In this document: one piece after another, positions 25,940 through 35,048 of the stretch
Position numbering within the stretch: the first letter of the stretch is position 1
How the letters are laid out: the number at the start of each line of letters is the position of its first letter
NCBI RefSeq assembly: GCF_029889845.1
Contig: NZ_JARANV010000010.1
Coordinates: forward strand, 1 to 64,000
Direction: 5' to 3'
DNA from: Halomonas sp. 25-S5
GTDB lineage: Bacteria; Pseudomonadota; Gammaproteobacteria; Pseudomonadales; Halomonadaceae
Length of the DNA: 64,000 nucleotides
Position numbers and translations under genes: made by a program
The notes under the pieces: model-generated
Told to the model about the DNA's origin: nothing
Databases searched by the model: none
Seen by the model: only the letters and a program-made list of their open reading frames with translations

Positions 25940-26821
25940 ATGAGTCTTATCGCGTTTCTCGGGGCCATCGAGCTTGGCCTCATCTTCGGTTTTGTCGCCC
26001 TCGGCGTCTATCTCTCCTTCCGCGTCCTCGACTTCCCCGACCTCACCGTCGATGGCAGCTTCCCGCTGGGTGCCGCCGTGGCGGCGGTATGGATCGTGGG
26101 CGGCGGCAACCCCTGGGTGGGCACGGCCCTGGCCGTGATCGCCGGTGGCATGGCCGGCATCGTCACCGCCTGGATGGCGGTGAAGCTCAAGATCCTCAAC
26201 CTGCTGGCGTCGATCCTGTCGATGATCGCGCTCTACTCCATCAACCTGCGGGTGATGGGGCGGCCCAACATCGCCCTGCTCACCGAGAGCACCATCTTCA
26301 CCCCGCTGGAGACGCTGCCGCTGAGCCGCTACATCGTCTATCCGCTGGCGATCCTGGCGTGGCTCGCCGTGGTGACCGTGCTGCTCAACCGTTTCCTCAC
26401 CAGCGAGGTGGGCCTGGCGATGCGCGCCACCGGCGAGAACCCGCGCATGGCCTCAGGCAACGGCATCAACACCTCGGTGATGGTGCTGGCCGGCATGGCC
26501 CTCTCCAACGCCCTGGTGGCGCTGGGCGGTGCGCTGTTCGCCCAGAGCCAGGGCAGCGCCGACGTGACCATGGGCGTGGGTACCATCGTGGTGGGGCTGG
26601 CGGCGGTGATCGGCGGCCAGTCGCTGATTCCCGGGCGCACCATCCTGGTGGCCACCCTGGCCTGCATCTTCGGTTCCATTCTCTATCGCCTGATGGTGGC
26701 GGTGGCCCTCAATGCCGACTTCATCGGCCTGCAGGCCCAGGACCTCAACCTGGTCACCGCGCTGCTGGTCGGTTTCGCCCTGGTGCTGCCGCGGTTCAAA
26801 CGCAGGAGGCGCGCCGCATGA
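25940..26821 (+). CDS. ABC importer permease (TrpY-like)
   Basis: Inner-membrane permease, 293 residues and about eight to nine hydrophobic helices, of the BPD_transp_2/LivH-like type that accompanies TrpX-like binding proteins. The segment GLAMRATGENPRMASGNGI is the cytoplasmic coupling region. The N-terminal MSLIAFLGAIELGLIFGFVALGV begins in the membrane. Its stop codon overlaps the start of the ATPase gene, so the subunits are translationally coupled. Confidence 0.9.
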   Translation: MSLIAFLGAIELGLIFGFVALGVYLSFRVLDFPDLTVDGSFPLGAAVAAVWIVGGGNPWVGTALAVIAGGMAGIVTAWMAVKLKILNLLASILSMIALYSINLRVMGRPNIALLTESTIFTPLETLPLSRYIVYPLAILAWLAVVTVLLNRFLTSEVGLAMRATGENPRMASGNGINTSVMVLAGMALSNALVALGGALFAQSQGSADVTMGVGTIVVGLAAVIGGQSLIPGRTILVATLACIFGSILYRLMVAVALNADFIGLQAQDLNLVTALLVGFALVLPRFKRRRRAA

Positions 26822-27612
26822 TCGAGCTCCACGACATCCACGTCACCTTCAACCCCGGCACGCCGCTGGAGAACCATGTCCTCAAGGGGATCGACCTGAC
26901 CATCGACGAGGGCGAGTTCGTCACCGTGATCGGCGGCAACGGCGCCGGCAAGTCGACCCTGCTCAACGTGCTGGCCGGCGAGATCATCGCCCAGCCCGGA
27001 CGGGTGTTGATCGGCGGCCGCGATGTCACCCGCCTGCCCGCCTTCCGGCGCTCCGACCTGGTGGCGCGGGTCTACCAGGACCCGCTGGCCGGTACCTGCG
27101 GCACCCTCACCCTCGAGGAGAACATGGCCCTGGCTTTCGCCCGCGGGCGACGTCGGCGCCTGGGGCGGGCGCTGGACGGCGCGCTGCGCCGCCGCCTGCG
27201 CGACAACCTGGCCAGGCTGGGGCTGGGGCTGGAGGATCGCCTCGACGACAGCATCGGCCTGCTCTCCGGCGGCCAGCGCCAGGCGGTCAGCCTGCTGATG
27301 GCGGCGCTGCAGCCCATGGAGATCCTGCTCCTCGATGAGCACACTGCGGCGCTGGATCCGCGCATCGCCAGTTTCGTGCTGGAGCTCTCCGCCGACATCA
27401 TCCGCGAGCAGCGCCTCACCGCCCTGATGGTGACCCACAGCATGCGTCAGGCGCTAGATGTTGGGCACCGCACCATCATGATGGACCAGGGCGAGGTGGC
27501 TTTCGACGTCAGGGGCGAGCAGCGCGCCGGCCTCGACGTGCCGGACCTGCTCAAGCTCTTCGAGCGCGCCCGGGGCGGGCAGGTCGACGACGACTCGCTG
27601 CTGCTGGGCTGA
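26818..27612 (+). CDS. ABC importer ATP-binding protein (TrpZ-like)
   Basis: 264-residue ABC ATPase with Walker A GGNGAGKST (38-46), a signature segment written LLSGGQRQAVSLLMAAL, Walker B ILLLDEHTAALDP with Asp-Glu, and the switch histidine in MVTHSM. Start ATG 26818 overlaps the permease stop and has AGGAGG upstream. It supplies energy to the importer above. Confidence 0.92.
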   Translation: MIELHDIHVTFNPGTPLENHVLKGIDLTIDEGEFVTVIGGNGAGKSTLLNVLAGEIIAQPGRVLIGGRDVTRLPAFRRSDLVARVYQDPLAGTCGTLTLEENMALAFARGRRRRLGRALDGALRRRLRDNLARLGLGLEDRLDDSIGLLSGGQRQAVSLLMAALQPMEILLLDEHTAALDPRIASFVLELSADIIREQRLTALMVTHSMRQALDVGHRTIMMDQGEVAFDVRGEQRAGLDVPDLLKLFERARGGQVDDDSLLLG

Positions 27613-27623
27613 GCAGACACGCC

Positions 27624-27770
27624 ATGCGTAGCGTTCACTCCGAGACCACCAAGGCCCGGCGCACCCGGGCGGTGCTCGACGGCGGCCAGCTGGTGATATC
27701 CTGGGAGTGCCCGGAGCGGGTCGACATGCTACTGGCTGGCTTGCGCAGGGCGCCCCGGCCGCTAGAATGA
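27624..27770 (+). CDS. Possible small protein of 48 residues
   Basis: An open frame starts 11 bases after the ABC ATPase stop and encodes MRSVHSETTKARRTRAV, then VLDGGQLVISWECPERVD, ending in LRRAPRPLE. The ribosome binding site is weak. The end runs into a 50-bp block shared with the dnaX upstream region. It may be a short orphan tail of the importer operon or a decayed gene; I recognise no family. The rest of the stretch to 27953 shows no gene. Confidence 0.3.
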   Translation: MRSVHSETTKARRTRAVLDGGQLVISWECPERVDMLLAGLRRAPRPLE

Positions 27771-27799
27771 TCGGTTCCAGGCAGGCATCGGGTTTGGTC
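27750..27799 (+). repeat. 50-bp block shared with the dnaX upstream region (copy 1)
   Basis: This block matches 40649-40698 at about 43 of 50 positions, without gaps. It includes CGCTAGAATGAT, whose TAGAAT could be a -10 box. The gene downstream here is the DUF533 protein; at the other copy it is dnaX. Confidence 0.6.
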
Positions 27800-27953
27800 A
27801 TGCACGACCCTCGCCTTCCCCTGAAGTCCGTTCTGTGACGCCTGTCGCGCGGCATACTGCTCAGCGACGACGAGGGGTGCTGTTCTCGTTCCCCATATCA
27901 AGAGCGGTGCCGCCCACGGGCACTTTCCAGCATGTTACCGGGAGCGAACCAGC

Positions 27954-28682
27954 ATGAACGCGAGCCGTATCCTCGAACAGATCATGAAGCAGGCCGGCGG
28001 TGGTCGGCAGGGCAACGGCCAATCGGGTAGCGGCCTGGATGTCCAGGGGATGATCGATAGCCTCTCCTCGCAGCTCGGCGGTGGCGGCGCCCGAGAGACT
28101 GGAAAGAGAAAAGGGGACGGTGTCGATGTGAAGAGCCTGCTCGGCGGCGGCGCCCTGGGGCTGCTGGTCGGCTCGAAGCGTGGTCGCAAGCTGGGTGGCA
28201 AGGCCCTCAAGTATGGTGCCATTGCCGGCGTCGGTGCGCTGGCCTGGAAGGCCTGGCAGAACTCGCGCAGCGATGCTCAGGCCGATACTGCCCGGGAGGG
28301 CCATGCCATTGAGCAGTTGGGGGGCAAGGCGCAGGATCAGCGCAGCCTGGAGCTGCTGCAGGCGGTGATCATGGCGGCGCGGGCCGATGGCCACATCGAC
28401 GACCGCGAGCGTGCCCTGATCAGTGAGCAGATCGATGACCTGGGCGCGGATGCCGAGCTGCACGACTGGGTGCAGCGCCAGCTCGAGGCGCCGCTGGACG
28501 CCGAGGGGCTGGCCCGGCATGCGGACTCGCCCCAGGCCGCCCGCGAGATGTACCTGATCAGCGTGGCAGTGGCCGACGACCAGAATCCCATGGAGCGGGC
28601 CTGGCTCGACCAGCTGGGCGGCGCGCTGGGCCTGGATGAAGGCGTGAGGCAGGAAATTGAACGCCAGGCGCTGGGGGCTTGA
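27954..28682 (+). CDS. DUF533 / TerB-fold protein
   Basis: A 242-residue protein. The N-terminal third is Gly/Gln/Ser-rich and flexible (about 14-60), followed by a glycine-rich hydrophobic segment (LLGGGALGLLVGS and GAIAGVGALAWKAW) that may sit in or on the membrane. The C-terminal half (about 125-242) is an all-helical TerB-like domain with acidic metal-site residues (AARADGHIDDRERA). This is the YebE/DUF533 pattern. Function unknown; TerB-fold proteins are linked to stress and metal responses. Confidence 0.85.
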   Translation: MNASRILEQIMKQAGGGRQGNGQSGSGLDVQGMIDSLSSQLGGGGARETGKRKGDGVDVKSLLGGGALGLLVGSKRGRKLGGKALKYGAIAGVGALAWKAWQNSRSDAQADTAREGHAIEQLGGKAQDQRSLELLQAVIMAARADGHIDDRERALISEQIDDLGADAELHDWVQRQLEAPLDAEGLARHADSPQAAREMYLISVAVADDQNPMERAWLDQLGGALGLDEGVRQEIERQALGA

Positions 28683-28785
28683 AGTAGACCCACACACAGC
28701 AAGGGCGCAGAAGTTGCCTCATGCGCCCACGCCGTATGGTCACCGACGGCATGCACCAGGCGCTTGATGGTCAGCATCGTTCCAC

Positions 28786-29565
28786 TCAAGCCTGTGCCCC
28801 CAGGTGCTTGCGCAGGAAGTGTTGGGTGCGTTCCTGGTCGGGATGGCTGAACAGGTGATCGGGGGTGTTGGCCTCGACCACCACGCCACCATCCATGAAC
28901 ATCGCCCAGTCGGAAACGTCGCGAGCGAAGGTCATCTCGTGGGTGACGATCAGCATGGTCATATGCTCCTCGGCCAGCCCCTTCATGACGAGGTTTACCT
29001 CCTCGACCAGTTCGGGGTCGAGCGCCGAGGTGGCCTCGTCGAAGAGCATGACTTTGGGCCGCATGGCCAGCGCCCGGGCGATGGCCACCCGCTGTTTCTG
29101 GCCCCCGGAGAGCGCACTCGGGTAGGCCTGTGCCTTGTCCGCCAGGCCCACGCGCTCAAGCAGCTCCATACCCAGCTCCCGAGCCTCATTGGCGCTCATT
29201 CCCTTGAGCTTCCTGGGCGCCAACGTCACGTTTTCCAGTGTCGAAAGGTGGGGAAACAGATTGAAGTGCTGGAACACCATGCCCATGTTCTGGCGGATAT
29301 GGTTGATGTGCTTCTCGTAGGCAAGGCCCTTCAGGTCGGGCCGATTGACCTGAACGCCATCCAGCATGATGCTGCCCTCGTCGATCACTTCCAGGTTGTT
29401 GACAGAGCGCAGCAGGGTGCTCTTGCCCGAGCCTGATGGGCCGATGATGGAGATGATCTTGCCGCGATCTACGCTGAGGTCGATGCCCTTGAGCACTTCC
29501 AGGTCACCGAAGCGTTTCTTGATCCCCTTGAGTTCGACCATCGGGGTCTCTGTTGTCTGTGTCAT
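28786..29565 (-). CDS. Polar amino-acid ABC importer, ATP-binding protein
   Basis: 259-residue ATPase of the GlnQ/HisP/EhuA type. Walker A is GPSGSGKST, the signature is [15 protein letters not shown], Walker B is [13 protein letters not shown], and the switch histidine is in VTHEM. GAGG lies just upstream of ATG 29565. It is the last gene of a long operon that also encodes two permeases, a binding protein and five enzymes, so it should energise import of the substrate those enzymes degrade. Confidence 0.95.
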   Translation of the reverse strand: MTQTTETPMVELKGIKKRFGDLEVLKGIDLSVDRGKIISIIGPSGSGKSTLLRSVNNLEVIDEGSIMLDGVQVNRPDLKGLAYEKHINHIRQNMGMVFQHFNLFPHLSTLENVTLAPRKLKGMSANEARELGMELLERVGLADKAQAYPSALSGGQKQRVAIARALAMRPKVMLFDEATSALDPELVEEVNLVMKGLAEEHMTMLIVTHEMTFARDVSDWAMFMDGGVVVEANTPDHLFSHPDQERTQHFLRKHLGAQA

Positions 29566-29577
29566 GTGACGTCCTCG

Positions 29578-30231
29578 TTAGCTGCGATAGGCGGCACGAC
29601 GCTCGATCCACGTCTGGCCGGCTTCCATCATCAGATTGATCAGGTAGTAGATGACGGCGATGGTGATGTAGAACTCGAAGGGGCGGAAGGTCACGCTGAT
29701 GGCGTACTGCGAGGCATATACCATCTCGCCGATGCCGATGGCCGACAGCACCGAGATATCCTTGACCATGATGATCATGTTGTTGCTCAGCTGGGGCAGG
29801 GCACGATAGAAGGCTTGGGGAAGAATGATGTAGAGGAGCGTCCTGATGTGGCCGAAACCCAGCGAGCGAGATGCCTCGTACTGGCCGCTCGAGACTGACT
29901 TGATGGTAGCGATGAAGATATCGGCGTTATAGGCCATGTAGTGAAAGCCCAGGCCCAGAACCCCCACCACGATCGCCGGTATGAGTATCCACTCACCAAT
30001 CCCGAAATAAAGGAAATACAGTTGCAGCAGCAGCGGTGTGGTCATGAACAGCCAGATGAAGAAGCGTAGCGGCCAGTTCACCATCTTGCGGGTATACAGC
30101 GTGATGACTGCCACGATCTGGCCGCCGATTATCGACATGACAGCGACTGCCAGGCCGATCAGCAGGGTGACGCCGACGCCCTGGAGCAGGGTGGGCCAGT
30201 AGTCAATGACGGGACTGAAGTCGAATTCCAT
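29578..30231 (-). CDS. Polar amino-acid ABC importer, permease 2
   Basis: 217-residue HisM/GlnP-type permease with about five membrane helices. The cytoplasmic EAA loop reads YEASRSLGFGHIRTLLYIILPQA. The start is placed at ATG 30231 (MEFDFSPVIDYW), since the longer frame overlaps the other permease gene. Paired with the next permease to form the heterodimeric channel. Confidence 0.92.
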   Translation of the reverse strand: MEFDFSPVIDYWPTLLQGVGVTLLIGLAVAVMSIIGGQIVAVITLYTRKMVNWPLRFFIWLFMTTPLLLQLYFLYFGIGEWILIPAIVVGVLGLGFHYMAYNADIFIATIKSVSSGQYEASRSLGFGHIRTLLYIILPQAFYRALPQLSNNMIIMVKDISVLSAIGIGEMVYASQYAISVTFRPFEFYITIAVIYYLINLMMEAGQTWIERRAAYRS

Positions 30232-30276
30232 GGGGCTATCCTGGTTGTTGTGGCCCGGCAAGGCGCCCGGCAAGTG

Positions 30277-30933
30277 TTACAGGAAGGTGTAGCGCGTGGC
30301 CCGGCGGTAGAGGAACTCCACGATGCCCATGACCGCATAGATGATGACGATGTACATCAGGGCGCTGAGCGTGAAGACTTCCAGGGGCTTGTAGGTGGAG
30401 CCGATCAGCCGCTGGGCCTGATAGGTCAGCTCGACCACCGAGATGATCGATACCAGCGAGGAGTTCTTGACCAGGATGATGGCCAGCACCCCGACCGAGC
30501 GGATCATCAGGGGGGCCGCCTGGGGCAGGATGATGTGCTGCAGGGTTGCCAGGCGACCGAAGCCCAGCGATCTCGATGCCTCGTTCTGGCCACTGTCCAC
30601 TGACTCGATGGCGCCGCGCATGGCTTCGCTCATGTAGGCCCCGATGTTGAAGGCGCCGACCACTACACCGCAGGTGAAGGGGTCCAGGCGCAGGCCGATG
30701 GCGGGCCCGCCGTAGAAGATCAGCAGCAGCTGCACGAAATAGGGCGTGCCGCGCACCACGCTGATATAGGCGCGGGCCAGCCAGCGAACGGGCGGGATTC
30801 GCGAGGTGCGCAGTGCCACCAGTGCCGAGGCGATAAAGAAACCGAAAAACAGGGCGCGCGCGGAAATGTCGACGGTGACCCAGGCCGCCTTCACCAACAG
30901 CGGCGCGATCTCGATCATCAGATTGATGTCCAT
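30277..30933 (-). CDS. Polar amino-acid ABC importer, permease 1
   Basis: 218-residue permease of the same family; the EAA loop reads NEASRSLGFGRLATLQHIILPQA, and RGTPYFVQLLLIFYGG marks the conserved helix. It lies directly between the binding protein and permease 2 genes. The layout (binding protein, permease, permease, ATPase) is like ehuBCDA of ectoine importers, but that order is also common in other polar amino-acid systems. Confidence 0.93.
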   Translation of the reverse strand: MDINLMIEIAPLLVKAAWVTVDISARALFFGFFIASALVALRTSRIPPVRWLARAYISVVRGTPYFVQLLLIFYGGPAIGLRLDPFTCGVVVGAFNIGAYMSEAMRGAIESVDSGQNEASRSLGFGRLATLQHIILPQAAPLMIRSVGVLAIILVKNSSLVSIISVVELTYQAQRLIGSTYKPLEVFTLSALMYIVIIYAVMGIVEFLYRRATRYTFL

Positions 30934-31010
30934 GATCCCTTCTATCTTGTTGTCGTGTTGTCAGGAAGGTGCGGGGACAGCAGGGCGCAAGCCCTGCTGT
31001 GTCGATTCCA

Positions 31011-31814
31011 TCAGTTGAATTCGACCCCCGGGCCGATCCATCTATCGACGATCTCCTGGTAGGTGCCATCCGTCCGGATCTCGGCCAGCGCCGTGTTGAG
31101 CGCCTCCTTGAGCTGCGGAGAGCCTTTCTGGACGGCGATGGCGGCCGGGAAGCGGGGCAGCTCGCCCACATCGACCTGCTTGATGGGCAGGTCCTTCTCG
31201 TTGAGTGCCACGTAGACGGGGATGTCATCGGCCACCATGACATCGATGCGCCCGGTGGTGAGGGCATTGAGCATGTCGGGCAGCCCCTGGAAGGTCTGGT
31301 TGCGCCACCTTCCCTCGGCTTTCTCGGTAGCCCACTGATTGCCGGTCTCGCCGAGTGTCGAGCCCACTCGCTTGCCTTCGAAGTCAGCGATGCTCGAGAC
31401 GTCATCGGTCTCTTCCCGCACCCAGATGGAGAGTCCCGAGCGATAGTAGGAGTTGGTAAAGTCGACGGCCTTTCGGCGCTCTTCGGTGGCACTCATGCTG
31501 CAGATACAGGCATCGAAGCGACCGCCGGCCAGGGCGGCGACGATGCCGTTCCAGGGCGAGGTCTGGATGTTGACTTCGACGCCCATCTTGTCGGCCAGGG
31601 CCTCGGCGATGTCCACGTCGAATCCGACGAGGTTGCCTTGCGTATCCACGAAGCTGAAGGGAGGATAGGCGCCGGAATTGGCGACCTGGAAGACGTCGTC
31701 CTGGATCTCGGCAAGATCCCGGGCCTGGGCCGGCAAGCTGACCACGGAAAGGGCGCCCAGCAGCGCCAGGGCGCCGACGAAGGGACGGTAGAATGATGAT
31801 TTGTCGATTTTCAT
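31011..31814 (-). CDS. Polar amino-acid ABC importer, substrate-binding protein
   Basis: Periplasmic binding protein of family 3, 267 residues, with a signal peptide (MKIDKSSFYRPFVGALALLG, cleavage near AQA-RD). Ligand-site hallmarks are the GAYPPFSFVD start, GFDVDIAEAL, and CICSMSATEERRKAVDFTNSYY, where the Arg and Asp bind the alpha-amino and carboxyl groups of amino acids in relatives. The CIC before SMSATEER is unusual: most members have Ile-x-Ala/Gly at those positions. Start at 31814 chosen over an upstream frame for the signal peptide. Confidence 0.93.
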   Translation of the reverse strand: MKIDKSSFYRPFVGALALLGALSVVSLPAQARDLAEIQDDVFQVANSGAYPPFSFVDTQGNLVGFDVDIAEALADKMGVEVNIQTSPWNGIVAALAGGRFDACICSMSATEERRKAVDFTNSYYRSGLSIWVREETDDVSSIADFEGKRVGSTLGETGNQWATEKAEGRWRNQTFQGLPDMLNALTTGRIDVMVADDIPVYVALNEKDLPIKQVDVGELPRFPAAIAVQKGSPQLKEALNTALAEIRTDGTYQEIVDRWIGPGVEFN

Positions 31815-31936
31815 ATCAATGCCTGCTCGTTGTTGAAGTTGTGTTGTGGAGCTTCGAACTCTCGTCGTTGGTGGTGCCACCTCCCGGTCGTTAATGAACG
31901 TTACAGTTTGAAACTAGCAAGCTTTGTCTGTGGCTG

Positions 31937-33115
31937 TCACATCCGCTCGAGCAGCAGGGCGATGCCCTGGCCGCCGCCGATGCAGGCGGCGGCACAGCCG
32001 AAGCGTCCCTGTCGGTGCTGCAGGGTGCGCGCCAGGGTGCCGGCCAGCCGGATGCCGGTGGCGCCCAGGGGATGGCCCAGCGCGAGCGCCCCGCCGAAGA
32101 CGTTGACGCGCTCGGGGTCGAGGCCCAGCGAATCCATGGCGTAGAGCGGCACGACGCTGAAGGCCTCGTTGATCTCCCAGGCATCGATATCGTCGACTCG
32201 TAGGCCGGTAGCGGTCAGCGCTCGCTCGATGGCCTTGGCTGCCCCGGCACCCATACGCTCCGGCATCACGCCGCAGTCCACCACCTCGACGACCCTGGCC
32301 AGGGGTGTGAGGCCGTGCCGACCCATGGCGGATTCGCTCATCACCAGGGCCGCGCCAGCCCCGGAGGTCAACGGTGAGCTGTTGCCGGCGGTGACCTGGC
32401 CGCCCTCGACGAACGCCGGGTCGAGACCGGCCAGGCGTTCGAGGGTGGTGTCGGGGCGGATGTTGGCGTCGCGTTCAACGACTTCGCCGGCCGGGTTAGT
32501 CAGCGCCAGCCGCTCGCCGTCGAACCATCCGGCCTGCTCGGCCTGGGCGGCCCGCTGATGGGAGCGCAGGGCGAAGGCATCCATGGCCTCCCGGGAGATG
32601 CCGCTCTCCCGGGCCAGCCGTTCGGCGGTCAGGCCCATGTTCATGGCCACGCCGAGGTCGAGTCCCTCGGCCTTCTGCAGGGTCTCCGGCACCGTCAGGA
32701 TGCCTTCCTGGAACAGGCTTGGGCCCATCGGCACTCTCGACATGTTCTCGAAGCCGCCTGCCAGCCCGGCCTGGATGGTGCCGGCCTGGACCTCGCGGAC
32801 CGTGCCGCGCAGGGCCGCCAGGCTTGAACCGCACTGCTGGTCGATCTGGCGCGAGGCACAGCCCAGGCCCAGCCGGGAGAGCCACTGGGGATAGCGCCCG
32901 CCGAAGCTCCACTGCTCCTTGACGGGTAGCGCACAGCCGACGCTCAGATCCTCGATGGCGTCACCTTCGAGGTTGCTGCGGGTCAGCAGGGCATCGATGA
33001 CCAGGCCCAGCAGGGCATCGCCGCGCTGTCCCGACCAGGCGTCGACCTCTGGCTTGCGGGGGTGAGCGCGGGTGAAGGCAGTGCGGGCATAGTCGACCAG
33101 ATAGGCATCGCTCAT
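31937..33115 (-). CDS. Acetyl-CoA acyltransferase (thiolase II family)
   Basis: 392-residue thiolase. The nucleophilic cysteine is in QQCGSSLAAL (about 88-97), the histidine motif is NEAFSVVPL, and the second cysteine is in CAAACIGGGQG at the C-terminus, along with GGALALGHPLGATG. It cleaves a 3-oxoacyl-CoA to acetyl-CoA and a shortened acyl-CoA, or the reverse. Its start overlaps the M20 stop. With the CoA-transferase genes upstream it can process a 3-oxo acid generated by the aminotransferase. Confidence 0.93.
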   Translation of the reverse strand: MSDAYLVDYARTAFTRAHPRKPEVDAWSGQRGDALLGLVIDALLTRSNLEGDAIEDLSVGCALPVKEQWSFGGRYPQWLSRLGLGCASRQIDQQCGSSLAALRGTVREVQAGTIQAGLAGGFENMSRVPMGPSLFQEGILTVPETLQKAEGLDLGVAMNMGLTAERLARESGISREAMDAFALRSHQRAAQAEQAGWFDGERLALTNPAGEVVERDANIRPDTTLERLAGLDPAFVEGGQVTAGNSSPLTSGAGAALVMSESAMGRHGLTPLARVVEVVDCGVMPERMGAGAAKAIERALTATGLRVDDIDAWEINEAFSVVPLYAMDSLGLDPERVNVFGGALALGHPLGATGIRLAGTLARTLQHRQGRFGCAAACIGGGQGIALLLERM

Positions 33116-34395
33116 GCGTCGTTCCTCCCGGTGTCCGCCAGGCGAGCCCAGCGATGAATGAACAGCGCGTAGGTGGTCAGCACCCGGCGGATGGAATCGA
33201 TCTCGACGCACTCGTCGACCCCATGGATGCGCTGGGCGACCGGGCCATAGCAGGTACCGTTGATGCCACCCGACACCTGGAAGGCACGTAGATCGGTGGT
33301 GCAGGTCGAGAGGTAGTGGGCGGGCGGCTCGCCGACCAGATCCTCGTGACAGCGCGCCAGCAGGCGGATCTCCGGCGTCTCCAGGTCGACCAGGTGGCCC
33401 TCGGAGCGAAAGCCGTGGAACGCCACCTGGGGTGCCGGGCTGCCGTCGTCGAGTTCGGCATGGCGGCCGATGACGACCTGGCGAACGCGCGCCATGATCT
33501 CGTCCGCGGTCATGCCCGGCGGGAAGCCGACCCGCCCCTCGAGGACGGCATGGGCCGGCACGCTGGAGGCCCAGTTCCCGCCTTCGATCCGGCCGATGCT
33601 CAGGTTGAAGGGATGATCCAGGGCGTCATACGGCGCCGGGCGGGGCAGGGCATTGATCTCCTCCTCCAGTGCCTTGAAGGCCGGCAGGTAGCCCTGCAGC
33701 GTTTCGATGGCGTTGCTGCCGGCGCGGGTGTCCAGCACGTGGGCCGGTACGCCCTCGATACGCAGGCGGAACCACAGCACGCCGACCTGCCCACTGTAGA
33801 TTCGGGCACCGAAGGGCTCGGGAATCAGCACAAAGTCGCCGTGGTAGCCCTGGTGGAGACAGGCCAGGGCGCCGTTGCCGGTGCACTCCTCCTCGATCAC
33901 CGTCTGCAGCGTCAGCGGGAAGTCGATCGCCACGCCGGCCTCGCGCACGGCCTGCACCGCCATGACCATGGCGGCGATGCCGGCCTTCATGTCGCCGGCG
34001 CCGCGGCCATAGAGCCAGCCGTCTTGCTCCCAGGGCTCCCACGGGGGCCGCGTCCACATGGCGGTGGGCTCGGCGGGCACCACGTCCAGGTGCCCGTTGA
34101 GCACCAGGTGGGGGTGGTCGGCCCCGGGGTTGAGGCGCGAGACCAGGTTGTAGCGGCCCGCGCTCGACCACTCGGTCGGCGCCCGGTGGGGATGGTCGGC
34201 GAAGTCCGGGGCATCCAGGGGGACGCGCTCCGTCGACAGGTCCAGGCGCTCGAACCAGCCTTCCATGGTGGTCAGGGCGTCCTGTTCCTGACCCAGCACG
34301 CTGTAGCCGCGGACCAGGTCCCGGGTCAGCGCCAGGGTGTCGTCCATGAGCGCCTCGCAGGCGGCGACGATGCGCTTCTCGGTGGCATCCAGCAT
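33112..34395 (-). CDS. M20 family deacylase (ArgE/DapE-like)
   Basis: 427-residue metallo-amidohydrolase. Metal ligands and catalytic residues are in NGHLDVVPA (His, Asp), GRGAGDMKAG (Asp), IEEECTGNG (Glu-Glu) and the C-terminal HGVDECVEI (His), with an inserted dimerisation domain between. The family removes N-acyl groups from amino acids. Start at 34395 overlaps the CoA-transferase stop. In this operon it could deacylate the substrate or, as in beta-lysine breakdown, a 4-acetamidobutyrate-type intermediate. Exact substrate unknown. Confidence 0.92.
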   Translation of the reverse strand: MLDATEKRIVAACEALMDDTLALTRDLVRGYSVLGQEQDALTTMEGWFERLDLSTERVPLDAPDFADHPHRAPTEWSSAGRYNLVSRLNPGADHPHLVLNGHLDVVPAEPTAMWTRPPWEPWEQDGWLYGRGAGDMKAGIAAMVMAVQAVREAGVAIDFPLTLQTVIEEECTGNGALACLHQGYHGDFVLIPEPFGARIYSGQVGVLWFRLRIEGVPAHVLDTRAGSNAIETLQGYLPAFKALEEEINALPRPAPYDALDHPFNLSIGRIEGGNWASSVPAHAVLEGRVGFPPGMTADEIMARVRQVVIGRHAELDDGSPAPQVAFHGFRSEGHLVDLETPEIRLLARCHEDLVGEPPAHYLSTCTTDLRAFQVSGGINGTCYGPVAQRIHGVDECVEIDSIRRVLTTYALFIHRWARLADTGRNDA

Positions 34396-35048
34396 CAGAA
34401 TCTCCCCAGTCGCTGTTCGTCGATGATCAGTTCGGCCTCGGTGGCGGCGCGCAATGCCGCCACCTCCAGCCCCTCGGCGATATCGATCACCTCGAGCCCG
34501 GCATCGGTCACTTCCATCACGGCCTTGTCGGTGATGATCCGCGACACGCAGCGCGGCGCCGTCAGCGGTAGCCGGCATTGCCGGAGGATCTTGGGATTGC
34601 CGTGCTTGTCGTTGTGCGAGCAGAGCACCACCAGCCGATCGACCTTCTGAGCCAGCTCCATGGCCCCGCCGATGCCCGGGGAGAACTTGCCGGGAATCTT
34701 CCAGTTGGCCAGGTTGCCCAACTGGTCGACCTCGAAGGCGCCCATGAAGGTGATGTCCACCCGGCTGCGCCGGATCATGGCGAAGGAGAGGGCGCTGTCG
34801 AACACGCTGGCCCCTGGCCGGGTGCCGATATAGGCCCCTCCCGAGTCGATCATCTCGAGGTCGGCTTCGCTGCCCGGGGCCAGGGGCTGGCAGCCCAGCA
34901 CGCCGTTCTCCGAGTGGATCAGGACCTCCATCTCCGTGGGCAGGTAATGAAACAGCCGGGTGGGCAGGCCGATGCCGAGGTTGACGATCTGGCCGGAGAC
35001 CACCTCACGGGCGGCGCGGGCGAGAATCCTGTCCTGATCAGACGGCAT
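34395..35048 (-). CDS. 3-oxoacid CoA-transferase, subunit B
   Basis: 217-residue beta subunit of a class I CoA-transferase (AtoA/ScoB/PcaJ type). The catalytic glutamate is in HSENGVLG, and GLPTRLFHYLP and the FMGAFEVDQLGNLANWKIPG region are family hallmarks. A GGGGAGGAG ribosome binding site favours ATG 35048 over an in-frame start seven codons earlier. It overlaps the end of subunit A, so the two are made in equal amounts. Confidence 0.93.
   Translation of the reverse strand: MPSDQDRILARAAREVVSGQIVNLGIGLPTRLFHYLPTEMEVLIHSENGVLGCQPLAPGSEADLEMIDSGGAYIGTRPGASVFDSALSFAMIRRSRVDITFMGAFEVDQLGNLANWKIPGKFSPGIGGAMELAQKVDRLVVLCSHNDKHGNPKILRQCRLPLTAPRCVSRIITDKAVMEVTDAGLEVIDIAEGLEVAALRAATEAELIIDEQRLGRF

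Noticed and set aside
28786..31814. Calling the ABC importer an ectoine/hydroxyectoine EhuABCD system
   Set aside because: The order is similar, but none of the ectoine degradation genes (hydrolase DoeA, dehydrogenase DoeC) is in the operon, which instead has CoA-transferase and thiolase genes.
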